This document shows positions 54,860 to 63,160 of a DNA stretch of 64,000 nt, one piece after another. Below the pieces are notes generated by a model. It was not told the origin of the DNA, searched no databases, and was given only the letters and a program-made list of their open reading frames with translations. This DNA is from Mycolicibacterium parafortuitum. Lineage in GTDB: Bacteria > Actinomycetota > Actinomycetes > Mycobacteriales > Mycobacteriaceae. The number at the start of each line of letters is the position of its first letter. Position 1 is the first letter of the stretch. Both the position numbers and the translations under genes were made by a program. Where the stretch lies: contig NZ_AP022598.1 in the NCBI RefSeq assembly GCF_010725485.1, forward strand, positions 2,852,001 to 2,916,000. Direction: 5' to 3'.

Positions 54860-57439
54860 GTGGCTCTGAACACCCAACGCGGCGCTGACCTGCCCAGCCC
54901 GGTCGTTCCCCCGAAGCCTGCCGCGCCCAGCGCGGCCGCGATGCGTCGCGTGCTGCGGCGAGCGCGCGACGGGGTGGCCCTCAACGTCGACGAGGCCGCG
55001 ATCGCGATGACCGCGCGCGGCGACGACCTCACCGATCTGTGCGCCTCTGCGGCACGCGTTCGCGACGCGGGCCTGGAGGCGGCCGGTCGCCGCGGCCCCT
55101 CGGGCCGGCTGCCGGTCAGTTATTCGCGCAAGGTCTTCATCCCGGTCACCCATCTGTGCCGTGACACGTGCCACTACTGCACGTTCGTCACCGTGCCCGG
55201 CCGGTTGCGGGCCGAGGGCAAGGGCATGTTCATGGAGCCCGACGAGATCCTCGACGTGGCCCGCCGTGGCGCCGAATTGGGCTGTAAGGAAGCGTTGTTC
55301 ACCCTCGGTGACCGGCCCGAGGCCCGGTGGGATGAAGCCAGGCAGTGGCTCGACGAACGCGGCTACGACTCGACGCTGGACTACGTGCGGGCGATGGCGA
55401 TCCGCGTGCTCGAAGAGACCGGGCTGCTGCCGCACCTGAACCCGGGCGTCATGTCGTGGTCGGAGCTGTCCCGGCTCAAGCCGGTCGCTCCGTCGATGGG
55501 CATGATGCTGGAGACCACGTCGCGCCGGTTGTTCGAGACCAAGGGGGAGGCGCACTACGGCAGCCCCGACAAGGACCCCGAGGTGCGGCTGCGCACACTG
55601 GACGACGCCGGCCGGCTGTCGATTCCGTTCACCACCGGGCTGCTCGTCGGCATCGGTGAGACGCTGGCCGAGCGGGCCGAGACCGTGCACGCGATCCGCC
55701 GCTCGCACAAGGAGTTCGGCCACGTCCAGGAAGTCATCGTGCAGAACTTCCGGGCCAAGGACCATACGGCGATGGCATCGACGCCCGATGCCGGGCTGGA
55801 GGACTTCCTCGCCACGATCGCGGTGACGCGGTTGGTGATGGGGCCCAAGGTGCGCATCCAGGCGCCGCCGAACCTCGTCTCGCGGGAGGAGTGCCTGGCG
55901 CTGATCGGTGCCGGCGTGGACGACTGGGGTGGGGTCTCCCCGCTGACCCCCGACCACGTCAACCCGGAACGGCCGTGGCCCGCCCTCGACGAATTGGCCG
56001 CGGTGACCGCCGAGGCCGGCTACGACCTGGTGCAGCGGCTGACCGCGCAACCGCAGTACGTGACCGCCGGTGCGGCGTGGATCGACCCGCGGGTGATGGG
56101 ACATGTGGCGGCGCTGGCCGATCCGGACACCGGGCTCGCGCGGGACGTGAACCCGGTCGGGCGCCCGTGGCAGGAACCCGACGAGGCCACCGAGTCGCTG
56201 GGCCGCACCGATCTGCATGCGGCGATCGACACTGAGGGCAGGCGCACCGAGACCCGGTCGGACCTGGGGTCGGCGTTCGGGGACTGGGAGTCGATCCGGG
56301 CCAAGGTCGAAGAACTCGCCGCGCGGGCACCCGAACGCATCGACACCGATGTGCTGGCCGCGTTGCGCTCCGCCGAGCGTGACCCGGCCGGATGCTCGGA
56401 CGACGAGTACCTGGCGTTGGCCACCGCCGACGGTCCGGCGCTGGAAGCCGTTACCGCGCTGGCGGATTCGCTGCGCCGTGACGTCGTCGGCGAGGACGTC
56501 ACGTTCGTCGTCAACCGCAACATCAACTTCACCAACATCTGCTACACCGGCTGCCGGTTCTGCGCGTTCGCGCAGCGCAAGGGAGACGCCGACGCCTACT
56601 CGCTGTCGACCGACGAGGTGGCCGACCGGGCCTGGGAGGCACACGTCGCCGGGGCCACCGAGGTGTGCATGCAAGGCGGCATCGACCCCGAGTTGCCGGT
56701 CACCGGTTACGCCGATCTGGTGCGGGCGGTCAAGAAGCGGGTGCCGTCGATGCACGTGCACGCCTTCTCGCCGATGGAGATCGCCAACGGCGTCACCCGC
56801 AGCGGCACCTCGATCCGCGAATGGCTGACCGCGCTGCGCGAGGCCGGCCTGGACACCATCCCCGGCACGGCCGCCGAGATCCTCGACGACGAGGTGCGCT
56901 GGGTGCTGACCAAGGGCAAGCTGCCGACATCGATGTGGATCGAGGTCGTCACCACCGCACACGAGGTGGGGCTGCGGTCGAGCTCGACCATGATGTACGG
57001 CCACGTCGACACGCCACGGCACTGGGTGGGGCACCTGAACGTGCTGCGCGGCATCCAGGACCGTACCGGCGGATTCACCGAGTTCGTGCCGCTGCCGTTC
57101 GTGCATCAGTCCAGCCCGCTGTATCTGGCCGGCGGCGCGCGTCCGGGACCGACGCACCGCGACAACCGCGCGGTGCACGCACTGGCCCGGATCATGTTGC
57201 ACGGCAGGATCTCCAACATTCAGACCAGTTGGGTCAAGCTCGGCACCGAGCGCACCCAGGTGATGCTCAACGGCGGTGCCAACGACCTCGGCGGCACGCT
57301 GATGGAGGAAACCATCTCCCGGATGGCCGGTTCGGAGAACGGCTCGGCCAAGACCGTCGCGGAGTTGGTCGCGATCGCCGAGGGCATCGGCCGCCCGGCC
57401 CGGCAGCGCTCGACGGACTACACCCCCCTGGCTGCGTAG
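54860..57439 (+). CDS. fbiC: 7,8-didemethyl-8-hydroxy-5-deazariboflavin (FO) synthase FbiC
   Basis: 859 aa fused radical-SAM enzyme (CofG plus CofH) making FO, the chromophore of coenzyme F420, from a ribityl-aminopyrimidine and tyrosine. Each half has its [4Fe-4S] motif: C100-x3-C104-x2-C107 (CRDTCHYC) and C561-x3-C565-x2-C568 (CYTGCRFC). GTG 54860 follows AGGGAA; an upstream in-frame start (54815) would add 15 residues. Length matches Rv1173 (856 aa). Confidence 0.96.
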   Translation: MALNTQRGADLPSPVVPPKPAAPSAAAMRRVLRRARDGVALNVDEAAIAMTARGDDLTDLCASAARVRDAGLEAAGRRGPSGRLPVSYSRKVFIPVTHLCRDTCHYCTFVTVPGRLRAEGKGMFMEPDEILDVARRGAELGCKEALFTLGDRPEARWDEARQWLDERGYDSTLDYVRAMAIRVLEETGLLPHLNPGVMSWSELSRLKPVAPSMGMMLETTSRRLFETKGEAHYGSPDKDPEVRLRTLDDAGRLSIPFTTGLLVGIGETLAERAETVHAIRRSHKEFGHVQEVIVQNFRAKDHTAMASTPDAGLEDFLATIAVTRLVMGPKVRIQAPPNLVSREECLALIGAGVDDWGGVSPLTPDHVNPERPWPALDELAAVTAEAGYDLVQRLTAQPQYVTAGAAWIDPRVMGHVAALADPDTGLARDVNPVGRPWQEPDEATESLGRTDLHAAIDTEGRRTETRSDLGSAFGDWESIRAKVEELAARAPERIDTDVLAALRSAERDPAGCSDDEYLALATADGPALEAVTALADSLRRDVVGEDVTFVVNRNINFTNICYTGCRFCAFAQRKGDADAYSLSTDEVADRAWEAHVAGATEVCMQGGIDPELPVTGYADLVRAVKKRVPSMHVHAFSPMEIANGVTRSGTSIREWLTALREAGLDTIPGTAAEILDDEVRWVLTKGKLPTSMWIEVVTTAHEVGLRSSSTMMYGHVDTPRHWVGHLNVLRGIQDRTGGFTEFVPLPFVHQSSPLYLAGGARPGPTHRDNRAVHALARIMLHGRISNIQTSWVKLGTERTQVMLNGGANDLGGTLMEETISRMAGSENGSAKTVAELVAIAEGIGRPARQRSTDYTPLAA

Positions 57440-57454
57440 TTCCGGTTCCCTGGC

Positions 57455-57512
57455 CGAGCGTGCGTGTCTGCGGCCGACACGCCGTTGCAGCGGCAAACTT
57501 TGCGCACGCTCG
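57455..57512. terminator. three-way-junction-like structured element after fbiC
   Basis: Outer 10-bp perfect stem (57455-57464 with 57503-57512) encloses two small hairpins: TGTC/GACA (57465-57468 with 57476-57479) and GCCG/CGGC (57481-57484 with 57491-57494). It lies in the 123-bp gap before the FAH-family gene and may terminate fbiC. Confidence 0.55.
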
Positions 57513-57562
57513 CGGGTCCTAAGCATGCCCCTCAGTCCCCGCCGGGCTGGTAGGACAGAGGT

Positions 57563-58471
57563 ATGAAACTGCGACGGGTCCTCACCGACGACGGGCTGCA
57601 GGTCGAGGTGCTGCAGCAGGATGGGTCCTGGGCTGGGGCGCCCGAGGCCACCTCGCTGGTCGGCGCGACCTTCAACAGTGACTGGGAAGTCGCTGTCGCG
57701 CAACATCACTGGGACGTCTCCGGTCAGTGCCTGCCGTTCCAGCCGGTGTCGTTCCGCGATTTCATGCTCTATGAGAGACGCGCCGTCGACGCGGCGCGTG
57801 GACTGGTGGCGCGGTTCATGCCGGCGGCGGCCCCGGTCGCGCGGGCGTTCGAAAAGGTGTCCGGCCGGACGTTCCCCGCGTTCAGGCCCAAGCCGTTGTT
57901 CTACCGCCAGCCCATCTATTACATGTCCAACCACCTGAGCTTCGTGCCGAGTGGGACGCCGATGGAGTTCCCGTCGTACACGGCGGCGCTGGACTACGAG
58001 CTGGAACTCGGATTCGTGCTCAAGTCACCGCTGTTCAACGCGACGCCACAGGAAGCGCTCGAGGCGATCGGGGCCTTCGTCGTGGTCAACGATTTCAGCG
58101 CCCGCGACGTCCAGCGCGCCGAGATGGTCACCGGACTCGGTCCGCAGAAGGCCAAGCACTTCGCGTCGTCCATGTCGGCGGTCGCGGTCACGGCCGACGA
58201 GATACTGCCGCGGGTCGAGAGCCTGACCGGCTCGGTCTCGATCAACGGGACCACCGTCGGCACCGTGTCCAGCGCCGGTCCGCAGTGGTCGATCGGCGAG
58301 GTGCTCGCACACGCCTCCCGCGACGAGAGGCTCTATCCCGGTGAGCTTTTCGCCACCGGCACCCTGCCCGGCGGCAGCGGTATGGAGACCGGGCACTGGT
58401 TGCGTCCCGGTGACCGTCTGGTGCTGACCATCGACCAGATCGGCGAGGTCAGCCACCAGATCGCGGCCTGA
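57563..58471 (+). CDS. fumarylacetoacetate hydrolase (FAH) family protein
   Basis: 302 aa, C-terminal FAH domain (about 95-300) with the metal-binding acidic residues in DYELELGFVL and VVNDFSARDVQ, and the ATGTLPGG loop. Family members cleave C-C bonds of 2-oxo or diketo acids (2-keto-pentenoate hydratase, acylpyruvase and others). The substrate is unknown. ATG start with a short, weak ribosome site. Confidence 0.88.
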   Translation: MKLRRVLTDDGLQVEVLQQDGSWAGAPEATSLVGATFNSDWEVAVAQHHWDVSGQCLPFQPVSFRDFMLYERRAVDAARGLVARFMPAAAPVARAFEKVSGRTFPAFRPKPLFYRQPIYYMSNHLSFVPSGTPMEFPSYTAALDYELELGFVLKSPLFNATPQEALEAIGAFVVVNDFSARDVQRAEMVTGLGPQKAKHFASSMSAVAVTADEILPRVESLTGSVSINGTTVGTVSSAGPQWSIGEVLAHASRDERLYPGELFATGTLPGGSGMETGHWLRPGDRLVLTIDQIGEVSHQIAA

Positions 58472-58475
58472 CCGG

Positions 58476-59021
58476 TTACGCCTGCTTGAGCGCCTCGATC
58501 TCGAGGGTGATGGTGACCTTGTCGCCGACGACCGTGCCGCCGGTCTCCAGCGGCGCGTCGAAGTCGATCCCGAAGTCTTTGCGGTTCAACACGACCGAGG
58601 CGTCGAAGCCGGCGACCTCGCCATGGCCCATACCGGGGTTGACGCCGTTGAACTCCAGCGCCAGCGAGATCGGCTTGGTGACGCCCTTGAGGGTGAAGTC
58701 GCCGTCGAGGATGTAGTTGTCGCCGTCCCGGCGCACCGCGGTGGAGACGAACGTCGCGGTCGGGTGGTTCTCGACGTCGAAGAAGTCCGCGTTCTTGAGG
58801 TGCGCGTCGCGCTGCTCGTTGCGCGTGTTGACCGAGCCGACGGCGATCTCGGCGCGGACCGACGGGGTGCCGTCCTCGGCGACGGTGATCGCGCCGGAGA
58901 ACTCGTCGAAGGTGCCCCGGACCTTGCTCACCATGAGGTGGCGCACCCAGAAGTTGACCGAGGAGTGGATGGGGTCGAGCGCCCAGGTTCCGGTGGGCAG
59001 TGCGGTGGTGGCGGTGGTCAT
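58476..59021 (-). CDS. YceI-family lipid-binding protein
   Basis: 181 aa from ATG 59021 (AAGGAG 7 bp upstream). YceI lipocalin-like beta-barrel that binds long polyisoprenoids in homologues; WALDPIHSSVNFWVRHLMVSKVRG at the N-terminus and LKGVTKPISLALEF are diagnostic. No signal peptide, so it is probably cytoplasmic. Convergent with the FAH gene (gap of 4 bp). Confidence 0.93.
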   Translation of the reverse strand: MTTATTALPTGTWALDPIHSSVNFWVRHLMVSKVRGTFDEFSGAITVAEDGTPSVRAEIAVGSVNTRNEQRDAHLKNADFFDVENHPTATFVSTAVRRDGDNYILDGDFTLKGVTKPISLALEFNGVNPGMGHGEVAGFDASVVLNRKDFGIDFDAPLETGGTVVGDKVTITLEIEALKQA

Positions 59022-59389
59022 GAGCGTCTCCTTCGGGAACGGACCGTCGACGGATGGCGACGGAGTCATCCGAGGTAAACGGACCGTGGTCCGAATTAAT
59101 TCCCCGACGGCCGGGCGGCGGCGGCGAGCGCGCGCGGAAGTCCGGATTCTGTGGCGGGTCGACGGGCAGACACGCGCGCTCGCGGAGACTAGGCGAGGGG
59201 TATGTGAGACGTTTAGTATCTGTAACCATGCGCAACCCCTAACCCGGGTTTGCGCGGAAGTTAGGGCACACTGACCCGCGCCTCCGAATCACGGCAGGGA
59301 TACTTGCTGGGATTGGTTGCGGGGCCAGCGCGGTCCTGCCTGCAGCAGCCCACTGGACAGGTAGTTCGAGAGGACTTGAGGAGAAGTAC
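59022..59389. other. 368-bp divergent intergenic region, YceI / fdxC
   Basis: No gene seen. Contains a 14-bp perfect palindrome CGGACC-GT-GGTCCG (59080-59093) 58 bp upstream of the YceI start, a TAGTAT -10-like hexamer (59214-59219) toward fdxC, an AACCCGGGTT palindrome flanked by CCCTAA...TTAGGG (about 59237-59265), and the fdxC ribosome site GAGGAGA just before 59390. The palindrome is a candidate operator for YceI. Confidence 0.5.
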
Positions 59390-59713
59390 GTGACGTACGT
59401 CATTGCCGAGCCCTGCGTCGACGTCAAAGACAAGGCGTGCATCGAAGAATGCCCGGTCGACTGCATCTATGAGGGCGCTCGCATGCTGTACATCCACCCG
59501 GATGAGTGCGTGGACTGCGGTGCCTGCGAGCCGGTGTGCCCGGTGGAGGCCATCTACTACGAGGACGATGTCCCGGATCAGTGGAGCAGCTACACCCAGG
59601 CCAACGCGGACTTCTTCACCGAGCTCGGATCGCCCGGCGGTGCGTCCAAGGTGGGGCAGACCGACAACGATCCGCAGGCCGTCAAGGACTTGCCGCCCCA
59701 GGGTGAGGACTGA
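59390..59713 (+). CDS. fdxC: seven-iron ferredoxin
   Basis: 107 aa, GTG start after GAGGAGA. Two cluster motifs: CIEECPVDCIYEG in the first half and C-x2-C-x2-C-x3-CP (ECVDCGACEPVCPVEAI) in the second, the arrangement of 3Fe-4S/4Fe-4S ferredoxins of actinobacteria. Provides low-potential electrons to oxidoreductases and P450s. Corresponds to Rv1177, next to the aminotransferase gene as here. Confidence 0.95.
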   Translation: MTYVIAEPCVDVKDKACIEECPVDCIYEGARMLYIHPDECVDCGACEPVCPVEAIYYEDDVPDQWSSYTQANADFFTELGSPGGASKVGQTDNDPQAVKDLPPQGED

Positions 59714-59755
59714 GCTACGGCTGAGTTCGCCAGCCGGCGCCTGAGGTCGGCGTCG

Positions 59756-60862
59756 TTGCCGGTGTTCCCGTGGGACACCCTGGCCGACGTCACCGCTGCC
59801 GCCCGCGCACATCCCGACGGCATCGTCGACCTGTCCGTCGGGACGCCGGTCGACCCCGTCGCCCCGGTGATCCGGGAGGCGCTCGCCGCGGCCAGTTCCG
59901 CGCCCGGCTATCCGACCACCCACGGCACGTCGGCGCTGCGCGAGTCCGCCGTCGCGGCGCTGCGGCGCCGGTACGGCATCACCGGTGTCGACCCCGCCGC
60001 GGTGCTGCCCGCGATCGGCACCAAGGAGCTGATCGCGTGGTTGCCGACGCTGCTCGGACTCGGCGCGTCCGACACCGTCGTGGTGCCCGAGCTGGCCTAC
60101 CCGACCTATGAGGTCGGGGCGTTGCTGTCCGGAAGTGCCGTGGTGCGCGCCGATTCGCTGACCCAGCTCGGCCCGTCGGTGCTGTCTGGTCTTCGCGCAA
60201 GCGGCTCATCCGCCCCGGCCCTGCTCTACATCAACTCGCCGAGCAACCCGACCGGCAAGGTGCTCGGCGTCGAGCATCTGCGCAAGGTCGTGGAGTGGGC
60301 ACGTGAGCGCGGCGTGCTGATCGCGTCCGACGAGTGCTACCTCGGGCTCGGCTGGGACGCCGCGCCGCTGTCGGTGCTGCATCCCGACGTGTGCGGAGGC
60401 GACCACACCGGCCTGCTGGCCGTGCACTCCCTGTCGAAGACGTCGTCGCTGGCCGGTTACCGGGCCGGTTTCGTCGCGGGTGACCCCGCGGTGGTGGCCG
60501 AGTTGCTCGCGGTGCGCAAGCACGCCGGGATGATGGTGCCGACGCCGATCCAGGCGGCGATGGTCGCCGCACTCGACGACGATCTGCACGAGCAGGAGCA
60601 GCGGGCGCGCTATCAGCGTCGCCGCGATCTGCTGTTGCCCGCGCTGCAGGCCGCCGGGTTCACCGTCGACCACTCCGAGGCCGGTCTCTACCTATGGGTG
60701 ACGCGGGGCGAGCCGTGCCGCGACACCCTCGCGTGGCTGGCGCAGCGCGGCATCCTCGTCGCGCCGGGGGAGTTCTACGGGCCGCGCGGTGCGCAGCATG
60801 TGAGGGTGGCGTTGACGGCGACGGACGAGCGGATCGCCGCTGCGGTGCAGCGATTGAGCTAG
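59756..60862 (+). CDS. PLP-dependent aminotransferase, DapC-like
   Basis: Class I/II aminotransferase, 368 aa, corresponding to Rv1178 and often named succinyldiaminopimelate transaminase. PLP-lysine in HSLSKTSSLAGYRAGF; INSPSNPTGK and SDECYLGLGWD bind the cofactor. The start is TTG 59756 or GTG 59762; homology continues to SRRL a few codons upstream, where no standard start exists. Substrate assignment (lysine pathway) is tentative. Confidence 0.9.
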   Translation: MPVFPWDTLADVTAAARAHPDGIVDLSVGTPVDPVAPVIREALAAASSAPGYPTTHGTSALRESAVAALRRRYGITGVDPAAVLPAIGTKELIAWLPTLLGLGASDTVVVPELAYPTYEVGALLSGSAVVRADSLTQLGPSVLSGLRASGSSAPALLYINSPSNPTGKVLGVEHLRKVVEWARERGVLIASDECYLGLGWDAAPLSVLHPDVCGGDHTGLLAVHSLSKTSSLAGYRAGFVAGDPAVVAELLAVRKHAGMMVPTPIQAAMVAALDDDLHEQEQRARYQRRRDLLLPALQAAGFTVDHSEAGLYLWVTRGEPCRDTLAWLAQRGILVAPGEFYGPRGAQHVRVALTATDERIAAAVQRLS

Positions 60863-60913
60863 GGCTGCGGTGCAGCGATTGAGCTAGGGCTGCGGTGCAG
60901 CGATTGAGCTAGC
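60839..60913. repeat. three tandem 25-bp copies of the aminotransferase 3' end
   Basis: Copies at 60839-60863, 60864-60888 and 60889-60913 (last base differs). The first copy contains the final codons AAVQRLS and TAG; the other two repeat them behind the stop. Each copy has a GCTGC-ggt-GCAGC hairpin. Confidence 0.95.
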
Positions 60914-60999
60914 CTCCCGCCCCGCGCGTTATTGACGTGGTAGAAGTTCACTGATCAGTTGCTCGTATCAGCTCGATCACTTCTTCGAGGGGGGCGGTC

Positions 61000-63120
61000 G
61001 TGCGCTGTGCGAGATACGTCGGTCGAGTCGGTGCGCTGGCCCTGGCGTTGGGAATCGGCACGGCGGTAGCCGCCCCGGCGGCTGCGGACACGTCGACGAC
61101 CGAATCGTCAACGGAGACTGCCGCCGTCCGTCCGGCGAAGACTCCGTCGAAACCGCAGGTCGGCGATCGCGTCTTGTCACCCGATCCGGAACCGGAGCCG
61201 CGCGCCGCCGAGGATGTTGACTCGGAAGACCCGCGGGACGCCGAGGACCCGGAGGATTCCGCCGAGCCGTCGACGGACGACCTCGTCGACCTCGGTGACG
61301 AGGTGGACGACACTGACGCCGGCGAATCCGCGGATGCTGCGGCGGTGACGGTGGAACCGGCCGGCGACTCGGCTGAGCCGCCGGCGCGCCACGCACCGGA
61401 AGCGGCGATCCCCGAAACCGGTCCGGCCGATTCCGAACAGCACGCGAACCCGCCGGAGCTCGGTGACCCCGTGGACACCGTTGCGCCGCAGGACAATCCC
61501 GGCGCTTCCCTGGTGGTGCGCACCCTCGAAGCGCCCGCACCGGTGCCGTCGGTGCGGCAGCCCACGGGCCCGGTGGGGTTGGTTCTCGGTGCACCTCGCG
61601 CGCTGGCCGACATCGCGACACGGGCGCTCGCCATGCTGTTCAACCCTCCACCGAAGGCGCCCGGTGATCCGCCGCTGCTGCTCGCCGTGCTGGCGTTCGT
61701 CCGCCGCGAGATCCAACGGACCTTCTTCAACACCTCACCCACCGCGACTGCGGACACGGCGACCACGACGCAGGGCGTGCCGATCCGAATCGCGCTGCTG
61801 GGCAACGACACCGATCCGGATGCCGGTGATGTCCTGACGGTGACGGGCCATACGCAGCCCGCCCACGGGGTGGTGACGCTCAACGGCGACGGCACGGTGA
61901 CCTACACCCCGACGGCGGGCTTCAACGGGGTCGACACCTTCAGCTACACGATCTCCGACGGCGCCAGTGCATGGCACGGCCACGGCCTGTTCGGCGTGCA
62001 CACCGCGACCGCCACCGTGACGATCACGGTGCAGCCGGCCAACGGGGCGCCCACGGCGGTCGACGACAGCGCGACGACGAACGAGGACACGGCGCTGACA
62101 CTGACCGCGGCGGCACTGGTGGCCAACGACCGTGACCCCCGGGGTGGCCCGTTGAGCATCGGTTCCGTCGGTGACGCGGTAAACGGGCGGGTCACGCTGA
62201 ACTCCGACGGCTCGGTGACGTTCACCCCGAACCTGAACTACCACGGTGCGGCGTCGTTCACCTACCGCGTCCGCGACGCCGGCGGGACCCTCAGCGACAA
62301 CACCGCCACGGTCGGCATCGTCGTCACCCCCGTCGACGACGTGGTCTTCCAGTTCTCCTACGGATCCGGGGCGCAGTACTGGACTCCGGAAGCCAAGGCC
62401 GCCCTGCAGGCCGCCGCGGCCCGCCTGGCGGAGAACATCGCGACCTCGTCGCAGGTGGTGATCACCTACGACGTCACCGCCGACGACATCCGCAGCGGCT
62501 ACACCGCGTACGCGATCAGCCCGTGGGGAACCTGGCAGCCGGCAGGGTTCTGGAGCACCGTGGTGCGGGAGAAGATCCTGTCGCAGGGTCAACTCGACGC
62601 CAACGGCGCCGAGGCGGACGCGACACTGCATTTCAGTTTCGCCTGGAACTGGGAGTACGGGGACTCGGTCGGCTGGGACGAGATCGACTTCCAGGCCATC
62701 GCAACCCATGAGCTGCTCCACACTCTCGGCTTCGTGTCGAACGTGTCGTCGGCGGGGCTGAACACGAACAGGTACTGGTACACGTTCGACGAGTTCCTGG
62801 TGGACCGCAACGGAACCCCTGTGGTCGGCGCCGATTTCGCGTGGAACACCGCCTACGACCCGCACCTTTCGGGCGGCAACGGCGGGCTGTTCTTCGGTGG
62901 TGCGCACGCGGTCGCCGCCTACGGCGGGCTGGTCCCGCTGCAGGCCGGATCGCTCTCGCACCTCGACAGGGCCACGTTCACCGGTGCCGCAGCCGCTTAT
63001 ATGGGGGAGTTCGGGTACGGGCAGACCCTGCGCAGACTCAGCGCGGTCGAGATCGGCATCCTCGAAGACCTGGGTTACACCGTGGTGCCCGCCGGGGCCG
63101 CGGCACTGGTGCTGGTGTAG
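61000..63120 (+). CDS. secreted metalloprotease with tandem Ig-like repeats
   Basis: 706 aa from GTG 61000. Signal peptide about 1-30; a long acidic, disordered segment (about 30-190) of Glu, Asp, Pro, Ser; two VCBS/cadherin-like domains (about 245-345 and 350-445, NDTDPDAGDVLTVTGH and NGAPTAVDDSATTNEDTALT); then a peptidase domain with HELLHTLGF (His570, Glu571, His574) and a likely third ligand His654 (GSLSHLD). The 80-residue gap before the last His recalls leishmanolysin/M8-like metzincins. Target unknown. It follows the 25-bp repeats. Confidence 0.83.
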   Translation: MRCARYVGRVGALALALGIGTAVAAPAAADTSTTESSTETAAVRPAKTPSKPQVGDRVLSPDPEPEPRAAEDVDSEDPRDAEDPEDSAEPSTDDLVDLGDEVDDTDAGESADAAAVTVEPAGDSAEPPARHAPEAAIPETGPADSEQHANPPELGDPVDTVAPQDNPGASLVVRTLEAPAPVPSVRQPTGPVGLVLGAPRALADIATRALAMLFNPPPKAPGDPPLLLAVLAFVRREIQRTFFNTSPTATADTATTTQGVPIRIALLGNDTDPDAGDVLTVTGHTQPAHGVVTLNGDGTVTYTPTAGFNGVDTFSYTISDGASAWHGHGLFGVHTATATVTITVQPANGAPTAVDDSATTNEDTALTLTAAALVANDRDPRGGPLSIGSVGDAVNGRVTLNSDGSVTFTPNLNYHGAASFTYRVRDAGGTLSDNTATVGIVVTPVDDVVFQFSYGSGAQYWTPEAKAALQAAAARLAENIATSSQVVITYDVTADDIRSGYTAYAISPWGTWQPAGFWSTVVREKILSQGQLDANGAEADATLHFSFAWNWEYGDSVGWDEIDFQAIATHELLHTLGFVSNVSSAGLNTNRYWYTFDEFLVDRNGTPVVGADFAWNTAYDPHLSGGNGGLFFGGAHAVAAYGGLVPLQAGSLSHLDRATFTGAAAAYMGEFGYGQTLRRLSAVEIGILEDLGYTVVPAGAAALVLV

Positions 63121-63160
63121 ATCCTGGCGCGCTGTCGGCGCGCGCGGCCATCATGGGGAG

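Noticed and set aside
54779..57934. Very long open frame antisense to fbiC
   Set aside because: A by-product of high GC at third codon positions; the product is His/Arg/Gly/Val-rich with no domain, and fbiC fully explains the region.
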